Of a DNA stretch of 64,000 nucleotides, positions 1 through 13,225 are shown piece after piece. The DNA lies in contig JACTAT010000115.1 of NCBI GenBank assembly GCA_014526335.1, positions 248,001-312,000 on the forward strand. The letters are read 5' to 3'. Position 1 is the stretch's first letter, and the number at the start of each line of letters is the position of its first letter. The translations under genes and the position numbers were made by a program. The stretch comes from Chrysaora quinquecirrha (lineage: Eukaryota > Cnidaria > Scyphozoa > Semaeostomeae > Pelagiidae). A model generated the notes under the pieces. The model made no database searches. It was not told where the DNA came from and saw only the letters and a program-made list of their open reading frames with translations.

Positions 1-2640
1 TTCAGCTGGGGTCTTGTCCATGGCTTTTGAATGAATGGCATCAATCAAATTTGTGGAAAACTAAAATGGTTTTTTCCACCCAATGCACCAAACGAAGTAT
101 AAACCTCCTCTGTTTGTCAAACCGTCTGTGTCGGGTCTGCACTTTGCTGTGTCTAGAAGTCTAAGTATAGTACTAGGTAGGCTAGGCTAATTAGACAGTT
201 TCCCACAGTCGAAATCACAAAGGAGTTGCAAGGAGTTATATTTGAATCCAAATAGATATATTCTAATTTCACATTTCACCAAAAACAATGTAGGTTATTA
301 TAAGCAAGTAGAAACTTTTGATCAACTTATTAGATCTAAAAAAACACATTTACCTTTCAAAATGTCATAGCCTTCAGGTTCAGTCCGCACATGTGTAGGC
401 AAACAACAGCTTGATCATCGTGCATCAACAATTGATCAGTTTGCTGTTCCTCTGCTTCCCTCAAAGTTTTCCTTCTTCAAATTGAAATTGCCTCCCCCTA
501 CAACTAAGAGCCTATCATTATCAAAGCACCAAATTTTATGTAATCCTTGGGGGTTACAATAGATACGTATTGTAAAAAAGATATTGAGAAGGAATAAAAA
601 CAAGAAATTCACTCTTCATCATATATATAGGAATTTTACCATTTACTTTTTCAATGTGCTGTACTTACAATAATGTACAAAAAGAGAAACATCTAACATG
701 CATACTTAAGTTATGACTATTTGACTGAGACAGTTTTTCCTATAGGCTATCATATATTATTAATGTCAACTGCTCAAAATTTCTATATAGTGCCTTTGGT
801 TGCCAGTTTCTCTTACAAAGTTCAGTACAAAAGTCGGCTATTGTTCTATTTCGTACGGAATAAAACTTTCTATGGGTGGTCTTTTCAGTAACCACAAAAA
901 AACTTCTCCATCCTTGATCATTGTCAAATCTACAGCTGGATTCAGATACCTAGAACTTTTTTGTAACACAAGTTTTGATTGGTTCTTCTTTCCTTCAGGG
1001 AATCGTCTTGGTATTGAAGGTAGTCTTGATTTTGATTAAATGCAATTATGGACATTTCCCTGCCCAGTTTCTGTGACTGGCTGATGCTTCAAAACAGCAA
1101 CAGCAACAAAGCAACGGTTGATATTCTGTAACCAACCTCTTCCCAAGGTTGAATAGGCATCTACTTGAAACTCAGCTATCCATATTCGACCCTGGTATCA
1201 TCCTTGTTTATTTGCAATTTCATTGGCTATTCAAACAATGGAGGTTTTTAGTGACGTCACAGTGTCTTCAAAATTTCACACCAAAATATGCCGAACGCTG
1301 TGTAAAAACATCTATAAAAACCAAAAAATGATGCTACATGAAATATTGTATCCTGCCTTACAGTTATCAATGAAATTCTTTCAAATTACTTTCTAAGAAC
1401 ATCTGCTTTTAGAATCTACATCTTCTTTTTATGCCCAGGCCAGAATTGCCAGTATTTTGGCAGATTCTTGGCCGGTACCAGGGCCAAAATTGATTTGACA
1501 GTTGAGATTCAAGGAAGTTCTAATTGGAGCCTGGGGACGAGGTTGCATTGTAGTAGCAAGATGAATTTATATTTAAGGGTCCACAGGGACGCACGCACTT
1601 TATTAGCGGATTCACTTCTCTAATGATGTTTTAAAAGCTGCCATTGTCTGTTTCCTGCATTTTTGTTACATCATCATTTCAGGGTCGCGACAGCAATATA
1701 AAGTAAAATAAGCAAGATGTAAGCAAAAGCAACTTGTATTTAGAACTTGTTTTTCTAACAATAACCTTACCCTAAATCCTTGACGATGACCGAATTTAGG
1801 CCTTGACGCTGCAGATCTGTGACTGAAGACTGACTTGCAGACTGTTTGATAATATGAAAAGTGTGAGTCCTAGGTGATTAATTGTCTGGTTACAACCACT
1901 GAATTCATGCTTCTCCCCCCATGGTCTGAGAGAATAAATTCTCCTCCTTTTAGAATGCCCTATTTTACTTGCACAATGCCATTAACATTGCGCAAATGAG
2001 GTAATACATACAGCATTTGGCACCAAACTTCTATGATTTTACAACAGCTAGACATCATACCTACTTTTACCATATTATAATGCTTTTTTTTCAGATGCAG
2101 GCATGGCTTCAGTGCTGCAGCAGAAATGAGTGGAAGCAAGGATCACACATATGTTACACAGGATCATACATATGTTCATACATATGCTCCCTAAAAACTT
2201 CGGAAATGAAATTAACACCCTGGGGGTATATGTCTGGATTAACAGTATTTTCCTTATTGCCAGGAGTTTTATTAGGCAGGGGTTGAAACTTCATTCACGA
2301 TCTCATTGGCGGGGATGAGAATGAACAGTGGGTCACTGCTGAGATGCAATGTAAACGAGCCATATAGTAGTTATAACCTTAGGAGATCAAAAGTTCTAAC
2401 AACAAATAGAGTGCAAAAACAAACAAAACCTCACAGCAAATTAAGTAACAAATGTTCATACCAAAATGAAGGCAAAATTTCAATAAGAGGGGGCAAAATT
2501 TGAAAAAATGAAGTGGGGGGGGCAATTACACACCGAAGAGTAGCTACACTAAAATCATTCACTCCAATTGAAAATTCTGTTAGGCGGATATTTTTCTGAT
2601 TTCCAGCATTGGAAATAATAGTTATTGTTTTCACCAGGTC
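1..2640. other. AT-rich intergenic DNA, no gene seen
   Basis: No open frame in this stretch exceeds 90 codons, and none resembles a protein family I know. The short frames overlap on both strands and look random. I see no tRNA, tandem array or transposon end here. Confidence 0.6.
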
Positions 2641-2643
2641 TTT

Positions 2644-3318
2644 TCAATATCAGCAACGAAGTTATTGTCGCACTTGATTTCCTAATTGGATGGAGAGAAG
2701 GGCTAAAGGAAGGATTCCCAGTCACAAATATGGTTGAAGCAACAATAAGAGCCTTGCTGTTGCAGAAGGATGAGATGTTTATCATATGAGATGTGCATTG
2801 TTTTCATCAACCTGCAAGTCGATATGCAAACTTTAAAGGTATACCGTTTTTTCCAGGGTCGATTCAGTATCAGTATTTCTGTTTCGATAGAGAAGTTTCA
2901 TGTTGTAGCATGTGTTTTGGAACTTCAGTGCCAGAGTTTCCAAGCTTCGATAGTAGACATTTACCTGATGGAAAAGCGCATTTATTATGCAATCCGACAG
3001 GAGCTGCATTGTCTTCTGCCCTTGCTGCATTATTTGCAATCTGAAATAATTTGCCACTTTTATTAACCAAACAGCAAGAAACCAAGTAAATTTGTCAAAT
3101 TTGCCTGGGAAAGCGACCTACAAAAGACGAACTTCTCTCAATACAGCAACATCTGCGCAACAGTTTCTATACATTTGAAGTCAAATTACAAATGGACAAT
3201 GGGATTTGTGGACTTAGTGGTGTAGTGAGGAAGCTGTATTTCGGCGATGGAAACGCTAAGAATTGTTGCTCGTTGAATGAGGAAAGGTTTTCATTGCTTG
3301 AACAGAAAACTTAGAAGG
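2644..3318 (+). CDS. Candidate coding fragments of an unrecognised gene
   Basis: Three consecutive segments look coding by composition but are not in one frame. The first (about 2644-2775) includes NEVIVALDFLIGWREGLK. The second (about 2793-3044) is Cys/Phe-rich and includes CFDREVSCCSMCFGTS. The third (about 3097-3318) includes ICGLSGVVRKLYFGDG and ends at a stop. Frame changes between them could be introns or decay. I do not recognise a domain. Coding potential is judged by eye only, so this may be a broken transposon-related gene. Confidence 0.3.
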
Positions 3319-3659
3319 TTTGGATCATTTTTTGGTCCAATCAATGAAATCAATGGTGAAATGTTGTTGTTAAATATTTCGGCCAAGAGACCAACTCATA
3401 GCCGTATCTTGTATCTCTACAGTGAGAAACAATGTTGTAAAGTATGGTTTGTAAAGGGCAAAAACTTTCCAAAAAATATACTGAAAGACATTTTTTAATG
3501 TACTGAAACAGGCAATAGTAACTGCCTGATCCCAGTACCTGATCATAACTCATTTGACTTGCAAGTTTGATAACTGCCCATTCTTTTCATAACTAAACCT
3601 TGCAATGAATTATAGAAGCCCAAAAATATGTCACTTAATGTTTTTCATCATTTTTAAAG

Positions 3660-3790
3660 GTGACATTCCCTTCTGGAGCTGATTTAGGACAGCAATGTGC
3701 TAATGGAATTGTTTCCGCAGAAACCAATCTCCTTGAAGCTATGCTGGAGGAGATCAAACTAATGGTTCTGAAGAAGTACTTATGCCAAAA
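3660..3790 (+). CDS. Candidate internal exon, unknown gene
   Basis: An open segment of about 43 codons begins right after an AG acceptor and ends at a GTAAAC donor. It includes the stretch ANGIVSAETNLLEAMLEEIK, which looks like a helix. It could continue the gene suggested at 2.64-3.32 kb. No family is recognised, and the splice sites are consensus matches only. Confidence 0.35.
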
Positions 3791-3799
3791 GTAAACTTA

Positions 3800-5550
3800 C
3801 TTTCTCTGTGCTGAACAGCAAAATACCTCCACTGATACCAAAGTCACAGAGGCGTTCGGAGCTAAATACTGAGGAAAAGAGTTTATCTTGAAGATGAGAC
3901 TCAACAATTTGATGGTAAGAGAATAAATCCATGTCAGAGCCCTGTCAGATCAGTATGCCTTTTTCGTATGCCCTTCGCTAATGCTAAATTGTATCTCCTT
4001 GTTGGCGATTATGACACATTACGAGCCTGGGAGTGGGGAACGTTATTTCGGAGAACACATAATTTGGAAACACTGTAATTGAAATTGATTGGATATTCTC
4101 AAAACCATCAGGGCACTGTATTTATTGATTCGGTAATTATTATTCTTTGCATGCATCTGTTAATGACGCACAGATGCTACGTGAACAAAAAGTAAGACAC
4201 CACAGTACTAATTAGCAACAAACTTTTTAAGCGTTTTCAAGTTAAAAGCAACAATTTCAATAAGTAGTTCTTGACAACGTTTTGGGCACAAAGGCTCACA
4301 GCGAATTTCATGTGTCATGCATACAAACGAGGTTAGGTTGCCGGCAGAGGCTTTCCATTAACATTGAATTGAGTTTATGGTGGAGATTATGGTTTTCTGT
4401 TGTTCTGTCGATAAAAAAACCATGACATTGAAACACAAAGCATGTCAAGTTGACCTTCTGCTTGCGAGTTGACCTTCTGCTCAACTACCTACTCTGTATT
4501 TTGGATGATGGGCATGATCCAGTATTCTTCTACAAGTACGGGAGGCTTATCTACAATTTATGGCTCTAAGGTTGGGGGTAATTCGGGGGGAGGGCTTATT
4601 CGAGAGTGAAATGAAAATGAGCAGTTATGAAATGAAGGAAAAGAGCATAATTATTCACTAAGTTTTCTGAGCGACACAATTTGTGTTCCATTTTAATGTA
4701 TCTATTTGTTACAATGATTGTAAAACAGACTCGCAGGTCATGATTTTCAAGCATTCTGCCGGGTGCAAAATGAACTACATATGCTGATAAGTATATAATG
4801 TCTAGATAGATTTTTGAAACTTACGCAAAAAATTTATTTATCCAATCATAATTCACAGGAATATTATTCTACATGATGAATCCTTCAGCAGCAGAAATAT
4901 GTTTGTGAAGTAATTAGGAACTGCATTTGGTGGTAGCTTTGCAGTGAAAGGCCATATCAGCCCGGATGTTCTGCCATACTTTTTATACATCTGAAGGACG
5001 ATTAGCTGAGAAATGCTCTATATCAAGCCTATGAGCTGAAGTCCTTCACTGGTTACATGGGCGATAGATATTGGCTACTAAACAATAAGGTTAGTTTCCT
5101 TCGAATGCAATATAGTAATAGCCGCATTTTCACAACCATGCCTGTGTTGTTCTTGAATTGAATATCTTTGCTGAAAAACCACTTGATAGTGATGAAAAAT
5201 TATTCCATGACGTTGGGGTCTGGGGTGTTAGGCTGTGAAGTAACTGTAGTTGATACAGATGGCATTAACTACCAATTCCTATACAAATTCCTTGAACATT
5301 CTCATTGTATAAAACTGATGACATATGGAATTGTCACGTTCTTGAACACGAAAAACATGCTTACTTCACAGACAGGAATGAAGAGCTGGAGAAGGCTGCA
5401 GTTTCCATAGAGACTTCCCTGATAAAGAACCAAGAAGTATGTCTCGAAATAAATGGAGGGTAAGATCATCACATATGAGCTTCATTGAAATTTTTTGTAA
5501 AAATTTTTGACAAGCAGCTGTAAATGAAACACAACCATCACCTTCTCCAC
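3800..5550. other. No supported gene
   Basis: The sequence is AT-rich with only short frames. The longest, about 80 codons near 5170-5410, resembles nothing I know. No repeat or transposon end was noticed. Confidence 0.5.
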
Positions 5551-5552
5551 AG

Positions 5553-8138
5553 GTTTGTTGAATTCACTCGACTCTTCAGGGTGAACAGTGAGTCACTGCA
5601 GCTAGCTGCCACATTCCAAATGGGCAAAGTTGTCCAGCTAAACATTGACAAGACACTCGTAAGTGATTCTATCCTTTCTTAGAATAAATTATGGTCCATT
5701 GCTGCTAGGAATCGCTATCCCCAAGATCCAAAGAGGTCTTCAACACTTTCACACCACAACGAAGAAAATATTTTAGAATGGTAGGTTAATGTGAAAATCA
5801 AAGCTAAAATCATAGTCCATACATCATACAACCGTATTGAATTTGCCATCAATCCAACTGTCTTATTTCTTAACTTATGCTTACAGGAGGCAGAGTGGCA
5901 AGGAAGAAAAGCAAGTCAATGTGCTGCGACAGGGACAACAGAGAAATGCTGTTGGACTGCAAACCCGACTGCAAAGTAAAACTTGTTCTCGGATGGCATG
6001 ACAGGTATATTACCGATGCAAAATTCAACGCAAGGTAATTTATTTAAATATGTGTAGTAGCATACTATTCCGAGCAAATGCCCTTTTGAATAAACAACCG
6101 TGCTACCGTAAAACGAAGGAGCTAGAAGGCACCTTATGTAGGTCTAAGACCGTAAATGTCCCGTATGCCCCATCCAAAAGTAAGACTTATCCTAAATGCA
6201 CTTACACACAAATGCCTTTTCTTGCCTTACCAGGTGATTGCAGATAAATTTTCTTTGCGTGCATAGTTATTCTGGTAGCAACTATAGAAGACTTGTTATT
6301 GGGCAAGTGATACACAAGTACTGTGGAAACCCTTCTCTAACTGTCAATTTTTCCGTTAGTTTTGTTACTAATTTCAAAGGAAGAGTGAACTCTGCCCTCC
6401 CACCCATGCCTATAGGGCATTTACTCTAGATAACACAGATAATGCTCAAACAATGGCTTACATGTTTTTTAGAGAGAGACACAGTAATGGCATGAGAAGT
6501 TTGGACTGTTTCCAAATTATTTCAAGTTAGTATAATCCATGTCTGCAATTCGAAAAATTTCTATATATGCTTATCCTCCATGTGAAATATATGCATGGAG
6601 ACTGGGTTGCTAAAACTGGGTGTACCATCTGGTTTAAGTCCATGGGCTATAGATAACCCATGTTTCAGCAAGTAATTTTCCATTTAAAATAACAATGATA
6701 GTTTGTTGGATGCACAGACGTAATAGATGACATACCTGCAGGTGCATTGTATTGCATATGTTGATAATGCATATGTTTTGTCCGAGTGAAACTGTATCTG
6801 GAGAGGAAGAAGAAAGCAAGCCCAGTGAAAAGAGCACAGATCAAGGTATAGAAGGAAGGCAATTACCCCGCATTTGCATTCCATGCAATGCATTTGTTAA
6901 TAAGTTTCATTGGGGGGCTGAACTTTTAATTACTTTACGTAGCAAGTGCTAGTATAAAAGTTATCAATTTTTATCCAACAGATGAACAAGAAGAATCATC
7001 TGCCCGACCAAACAGATGCTGTAATGGGAGAGAAGGTAATCTATTTAGTAATCAATTGAAACAAATAGAGAATCCCTGAAAGTCTGTCTTGTATTTAGGT
7101 TGTGTGGCCGAGTGGTCTAAGTGCTCGGCTTATGAGGTTGAATGTGGTAGGGGCCACTTTCCGCAAGTCTCCAGTTAACTGAGCTGTGCAACCTTCTGAG
7201 GACAGTAAATGAATGCCCAGTGTATTCGTTTTAGCATATCAGTCTGGGGCACAAGCTGCAGGTTGACATCAGCTTCAAGCTGCGAGCACGTACAACCTGC
7301 TTTAATTAAGAAACTTAATGCTTGACTGCTTGCTATTTCCAGTGCTGCATTCTTTGTTTCCACACATGCTGTATCTTCTTGCTGGTAGTTTAATTACAAT
7401 ATACTAGCTTTAAGAAGGTTCTAGAAAGCGTTCTGGTACTTGTATGCATCCCTACCATTTATGATATATCGGTGTGTTTATTTTTAGAGACCCTACTGCA
7501 TCAAAGACTCCCCAAAAGAGGGTACCAGGCTACTGCAACAGCAAACGGGTAACATGAATGTTCAAATGATATGAGAATAGTAACTGTGACAATTAATTGT
7601 ACCTCTTTATTATGCTTTAGCAACAGCGAGGAAATAATATCATGCTCGTAATCCTTAGCTTTTTAATGCGCTGGCCATATTAAACATTTTAACAATTTTA
7701 GCAATATTTTAACTAATTAATAGATGTTTTTATAGGATCCATACGGAAGGCTTTCGAAAATGATAGAATGTTCAGGGGATCCCAAGCACGTAAGTATAAA
7801 TTTCTTCTGCATAAAATATGCAGGATTCCAATTTAACTATACTACTCAAAACACAGAAATCGGCCTCGGATAGCATTATGTAACAGGATGGTATAAAAAT
7901 GCTTGAACAGTTACTTTAAGCAACATTCTGATCAGAATAACCAAGCCTTTGATTTCTCCATATGTTTCGACTCAATACAAGTTCCTTTGTACATGTCTTA
8001 ATTTTACGGAGATCCTTCATGAATCTTTGATTCAATAAAGTAAAAAGTTTGATTCAAATACATAAATTTATTTGTAGTGTCCTGATACCAGATCAAGTGC
8101 CTCGAAATGAAATCCATGCCATGGAAAGAGGAACCATG
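5553..8138 (+). CDS. Candidate multi-exon gene, function unknown
   Basis: A run of short open segments is bounded by consensus splice signals on the + strand. Approximate exons are 5553-5658 (FVEFTRLFRVNSES), 5887-6033 (Cys-rich, includes DCKPDCKVKLVLGWHDRY), a segment ending near 6845 before GTATAG, 6982-7036, 7486-7548, 7737-7789 (ends at GTAAGT) and 8080-8138 (ends ATG|GTAAGT). Phases do not all agree, so some exons are wrong or the gene has decayed. It lies upstream of the broken transposon-related gene at 8.68 kb and could be its 5' part. No domain is recognised. Confidence 0.3.
7098..7175 (+). other. tRNA-like sequence, possible SINE head
   Basis: The segment GTGTGGCCGAGTGGTCTAAG has a good RNA polymerase III box A (TGGCCGAGTGG) and resembles the 5' half of a Leu/Ser-type tRNA. 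No convincing box B follows at the right distance, and the acceptor stem does not close. This fits a degraded tRNA-derived SINE or tRNA pseudogene rather than a working tRNA. Confidence 0.3.
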
Positions 8139-8340
8139 GTAAGTGCTGTTAATAAATTACAAAATAAGCTGGATCAAGCTGAATCTTGTTATATATTTTG
8201 TTTGAATACATTTCTCTCTATATCTTATGCTTTGTCTATCATCCTCATACTAATAGATAAAATTGTAATTATATATATATTATGTAATTAATAATATTAC
8301 TATGTTATTGTTTATTGCAAAATTGAAAAGTCTCTTCATA

Positions 8341-8660
8341 CTCTGAAAACCCTGAATACTCTGAATACCCAGAATACCAAAATATCTGTATCTCTGTGTT
8401 TCAGTACCCTGAATACCATGAATACCCAAACATCTCTATCTCTGTCTATTTGTGGGTATTCAGTACCCTAAATACCCTGAATACTGAAACATCTCTATCT
8501 CTGTCTGTTTGTGTCTGTACTCGAATACCCTGAATACCGAAACATCTCTATCTCTGTCTCTGTGTGTCAGTACCCTAAATACCCCGAATACAGAAACATC
8601 TCTATCTCTGTCTGTGTGTGTCAGTACCCTGAATACCCTGAATACCCAAACATATACACT
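8341..8660 (+). repeat. 54-bp minisatellite, about six units
   Basis: Tandem units alternate a pyrimidine-rich part (AAACATCTCTATCTCTGTCT) with a CCCTGAATAC-type part. Unit starts are near 8430, 8488, 8541, 8595 and 8649. The last units are 54 bp long, which is 18 codons, so the array stays open and reads directly into the coding segment at 8.68 kb. Units differ by a few substitutions and short indels. Confidence 0.85.
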
Positions 8661-8679
8661 TCAAGAAATCGAGGCAGCA

Positions 8680-9131
8680 GGATTCAGCTTTGATATGGAG
8701 GTGAGTAAATTATCATGCTCTGTTTGCTCTGATAGTGTCAACTTCTCTGAAAAAAACCCAATTGGGGGAGTTTTTCGATATGATAAGGCACTGGGACTTG
8801 ATTTTGGACAAGCTGAAAATCTCCCAGAAGCATTTAGAAACCTGAAGAAACGTGTCAAGCGACATATTCAGCAATCAAAAGGACACACTGAGAGCCTTCA
8901 AATTCAATTGGACAGGCTGAAAGAGGCAGAAAAGCAAAAACAAAGAATTACGAAGCTGGGATGAATTTAGGGCGCCTTTGCTACAAGCTCTATGCCAAAG
9001 GGCGACCATTCTTTGACTACGAAGATGATGTTTTGATTTTGAAGCGAGCAAATGGAAACATTGGAGAACTCAATCATTCTAGAAAATTTCCAGCAGCTTT
9101 TCTACTTCACGCCTCAAACGAAGTGAAATAA
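8680..9131 (+). pseudogene. Broken gene of a repeated Cys/GELNHSR family
   Basis: The segment encodes a conserved region with a CSVC pair (LSCSVCSDSVNF), a basic helical part (NLKKRVKRHIQQSKGH), then NLGRLCYKLYAKGRPFFDYE and GELNHSRKFPAAFL. I recall this order from a repeated, transposon-like protein family in fish and cnidarians, but its biochemical role is unknown to me. The frame shifts by one base at about 8963, just before NLGRLCY, and a stop follows near 9131. The usual downstream part is missing. It is therefore a truncated pseudogene. Confidence 0.55.
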
Positions 9132-9243
9132 GGTAAATACCACAAACTAATAAGGTAATTTGCTCCAGCAGAAAAATTGACATTTTGATTCATAAAGCAT
9201 ATAATAGAAATTTATATCGCTCAATGTATATTTTTTATTATTC

Positions 9244-9796
9244 AGGTGGAAATTCGTTATACATGGTTGCATTAATGGCTACAGTTGAAAAATCATGTAT
9301 CTGGCGTGTAGTAACGACAACAAAGCAGGTAAACAGCTATGGCTTGCCTTCCAGAGTACGGGGAGATATGGGGGTTGAAAATGTTGATGTTGCTTGGTAT
9401 ATGCTCACTCATCATGATAGAGGTCCAGGTCGTGGCAGCTACATTGCCGGACAAAGTATCCACGATCAAAGAATTGAGCAACTCTGGGTGGATGTCTATT
9501 TGGGAGTTGTCTATATCTATTATAATCTATTTGTTCACCTGGAACTCATGCACTTGCTGGACATAGACGATGAAGTTAACCTATTTGTTCTTCATTATGT
9601 TTTCAAAGACAGAATAAATAACTATTTGATGGAATTCGCTTATGGCTGGAATTGTCACAAACTAAAAACTGCCAAATCATCGACGCCAAATCAGCTCTGG
9701 ATAAAAGGACAACATGACCTGTATGGTAGCGACACACATATACCAAATGAAATATGGGAGCCAGTATCTGATGTTAGCAACAAGCCTCTTTCTTGA
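9244..9796 (+). pseudogene. Decayed rve_4-type integrase core gene
   Basis: The segment encodes part of a DDE/RNase H-fold integrase core of the rve_4 type. After an AG acceptor comes [14 protein letters not shown], then an in-frame TGA and [12 protein letters not shown] small deletion and frame change precede [20 protein letters not shown] (second acidic Asp), then [20 protein letters not shown] (catalytic Glu) and [20 protein letters not shown] near the C-terminus. The upstream HTH and first-Asp segment are absent. It belongs to a different subfamily from the gene at 40.8-41.95 kb. A HECT-like pseudogene converges on it about 1.1 kb downstream. Confidence 0.8.
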
Positions 9797-9799
9797 ATC

Positions 9800-10860
9800 A
9801 TTCAGGATTTAATTTGTATCGCGCTAATACTGGGATATTACTGTAAAGCTTTTTAGCAGTATATTTACATTCGCTACTGAAGGAATGTCTCACACAGTTC
9901 TTTGTAAAGGAACACGTTGCAAAATTAATTGCAGATGCAACTATGATAACAAATTATAATTTATAAGAAGTTATAATTTTTTACCCGATAATGCTTTAGA
10001 ATATGGAATCGACTAGGACAGTCCCCCTTGTTGCGTGGAAGATGGTGGTAGATCTACAGCTATAGAGGAAGTCGAAAATATTTTTGAACTTAATATTTTT
10101 GAACTTAATATTTTTTGCCCACTTACTGTGTATGCGTTGGAAGAATTGAAGAGAACAATAAATCCAAATAAAGAAAGTCAGTGCTTTGGGATAGACATTT
10201 ACCAAGAGGCACGTGAAAAAACAAGATCACTGATTGACTAAGAAGGAGCAAATCTTTCAATCTCTTTTGTTTAGAGATACAGATTCGTCACATACACATG
10301 CGTCCACACTTATGCTATGGGATGAGTAGAAAGATACTAAAAGCGTCAATTCGAGCAAAACAAAAAATGTAAACATGTTGAATTCATTACGCAAGAGTAT
10401 AATATCAGTACACTGAAACATCAACAACAGGCAATTTTTGCAAGGAACCTATTTGAAATAACTATGCATTTCTGTATTTTTTCAACTAAGTTATCACTAC
10501 TTTAATAATTTTGGCGAAAAAAAAGGATGTCACAGTTGGCATGATAACATCATGTTCTGAGATTGTTTGGTGACTAGATTGTTGTGAAAAACTCTGATAA
10601 GACAACAAGATCAGGTTCCTTGCTACAGTGTTGCCATTAACAGATCGTTCACAAAAATTATTGTCATTTGAATATTTTATTGAACAAAACGCAAAAGCAC
10701 AGAAGCTCAGGAATTAGCTAATTACTTTTAGAGGTGATAATGGAATTACCGTGTAGCTATAATTTTGATAAAGTTGAATAATATTCATAACATAACATAC
10801 CAATCAATAAAACAACAGAACAATAAATCTATGTATAAATGTCAGCATGTGGCATGTTAA
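9800..10860. other. Spacer between convergent pseudogenes
   Basis: AT-rich DNA with no recognisable gene. A 15-bp direct duplication (ATTTTTGAACTTAAT) lies at about 10079-10108. No inverted repeats matching the flanks were seen. Confidence 0.5.
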
Positions 10861-10865
10861 AGATA

Positions 10866-13225
10866 GCTATCTAGGCGAAGTCCATGTTCCAGAAGCCACA
10901 GTTGAGCAAATTCAGGAATTCTTGCTTGAACTCCGGGAATGACTCTTAGGTGGTTGGCAGCTCCTAACTTGGTCCACAGGTATGAGCAATCACCCTTCGC
11001 TCATACCCACCAAGCTTGGTGAATAAAATTTCAATTTTGTTGACACACATGATGTCTGCTCCTGTGCCGAACTGCATGAATTTACCGACGTCTTCCGCAT
11101 GCAATGTGCGAATGAATCTTAACATGAAATCGTATGTTTCCCTTTCAGGCTCTGTCCGTGGCTCCGCCTTCAACAATTGCAAAATTTTCCGCGCCGTTGG
11201 AGCAGCCGAATTGTACAGCATATCCAGCTGTTCCAAATTTGAAGCAAAGTCATGTCCATGCTCTTGGAACACTTCTTCCCAGGCGTCCTGGATGTAGCTG
11301 GGCTTCTGAATAATCTCCCTGTTAGCTAGCTCTATAATGTATAATGAGTCGATGCAACTCACTACCACTCACCGGAACACGTTTTGATGATAAAGAGCAC
11401 AGAACATCCAACAATTCTTTGTCCTCTCCCATGGGGTCTAAAATTTCTCGCTCAATGCATGCTTTCAAAATATTCTGCTGGTAGAAAATCGAAGTAGCTG
11501 CTCACCATCATATCTGTTGAAACAGATTCTTCACAAAAAACAGATGCAGCAACAAACGCCTTCCTCAGCAGAATGGGAAAGTATTTTACTTTCATAAAGC
11601 CTTTGATAATTGTGTAAGAAATCGCTTTCCAGTCCTCCCTGAATAGTCATGCCTGATGACAGGAATCATCTCGGACTCTCGGCAAGCGAGTCCATTGAAG
11701 AATTCCAACCAAAAGGCTGAGAGAAGGTCACGAAAGACTCCCCCAAGACTGGATTTGTCGTCAGTATTTTTTAAAATGAGTGTGTACTGGTTCCTGGTAT
11801 TTTTGAGAGGGACCCCCAATTTTATATTATTCTTTTATGTGATCTGATGTAAAAACAAGTGTCAAACCAAAGTCCCCCAGGTATGGTCACGGATCCTCGT
11901 CATTTTCCCTTACTAGTTTGGTTAAATCCCATGATTAAATCAGCTGTTCACGATTTGAGCATAGACTTGCCAATCTGGTGTTGTCTCATCAAGGAGTGCA
12001 TCTATCTTGTCGGGCGTGTCAGCATTTTGAATTTCTTGAACCAAGGATTGGAAAAGAGCAGTAGCTGTATTTAACGGTACTTGCTTTTCTGAAAAAAGCA
12101 ACTCTGCTGTAGTCTGGAAATCCCCTGTTGCTAGAAAATGGTAGCACCATTTTGGTAAGCAGTGTACCCCTTGCCCTCCTTGCTGCAGTGAAAGCCCAAC
12201 CAACATGCCAAAAACTTTGTAGGCAAGAAGACTTGCTGATGACTTTTTTGGAATCTTGCTCTCTTCTGCATCTTAAAAAAAGATTTTCAAGGCTGACTCC
12301 ATACATACTCGAAAATATTCTACTTTCAGAGCACCACAGTCTACACCGTCTTCACCTTCGAATTCAACTTTCAATTCGTTGAACAATCTACTCTTCTGTG
12401 ACAAAGTCATCTTGTAATCTGCAAGAGAATCTCTCCAAACATTTTCTCTCCGAACTGTTATTGAAACTCGGTGCTCTTGATCCACTCTTGTCTTCATGGA
12501 CTGAAGGGTACTTGTCCAGCAGTGCTGTAACAGTCGATTCCACGCTAGCATTGTTAGAGGCACACTCTCTTAATCCCCTCTCAGGTGTGTTTGGAAACAT
12601 TGCTGTCAAAGCAGCAAGTACATCGGTTGGTTCACCTGTTGCAGATGTAGCATCATCAACATCATTTTCTGCGTATGATTGAAGTGTTGTACGATTGATA
12701 CCTTGTTGTGAACTTTCGGCTTCAGAAGTAACCAAATTGCTCTCCATTATGCTTTGATCTTCTTGTGCATCAAACTGAGAAGTAGCAGTCGAGCTGGTTT
12801 TTGGATAAATCTTGTGCTACGGCTACTACGTATACGGAACATTGGCCAACAACCCGTAGAAGTCTTTCATAAGACAATTCTACCCCACCAGGCAAATTAA
12901 TGGGTGTCAGGCTGCCATAACTTGCTTTTAAGAATCAAATTCGGTGCATAACAAGACCAATGGGCAGCTGTTCCGTAATGTGCAGTAGCAGTTCCTCTGC
13001 ACTTCATCTTTTATCAAATGCTAAGTCATTGATAACCAGTCCTCCAACGCGAAGACCCGCTGGCTTGCTGTGAATAGGCACTGAAGTTTTATTACTGTCG
13101 GGAATAATGACAAGAGTTTTATGAGCAAAACATTTTCCCTTCTACTAGGGCGGTTTGAAGCTCTTGCCGTTGTTGCCCTTGTTTGACTGCTTCTTGATGC
13201 AGCTGGATACGGCAAAGACGCCTGT
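10866..13225 (-). pseudogene. Broken CUE/HECT-like ubiquitin ligase gene
   Basis: Read right to left, an N-terminal part (about 13225-12790) includes LHQEAVKQGQQRQELQTALV and LPGGVELSYERLLRVVGQCS. A CUE-like segment follows at about 12640-12530 (DVLAALTAMFPNTPERGLRE). A HECT N-lobe start (about 12480-12280) has VEFEGEDGVDCGALKVEYFR. A further part has LSAFWLEFFNGL and RHDY (11.8-11.6 kb). The C-lobe (11368-10866) keeps the catalytic-type motif AHTCGP and ends in NCGFWNMDFA. HECT ligases pass ubiquitin through that Cys. Several frameshifts and two in-frame stops after AHTCGPS show that it is dead. Confidence 0.8.

Noticed and set aside
2017..2503. Overlapping 60-90 codon frames
   Set aside because: They overlap in different frames and strands without splice signals or family resemblance.
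7098..7175. Functional tRNA gene
   Set aside because: Box A is good but no box B or acceptor stem is present; kept only as a tRNA-like sequence.
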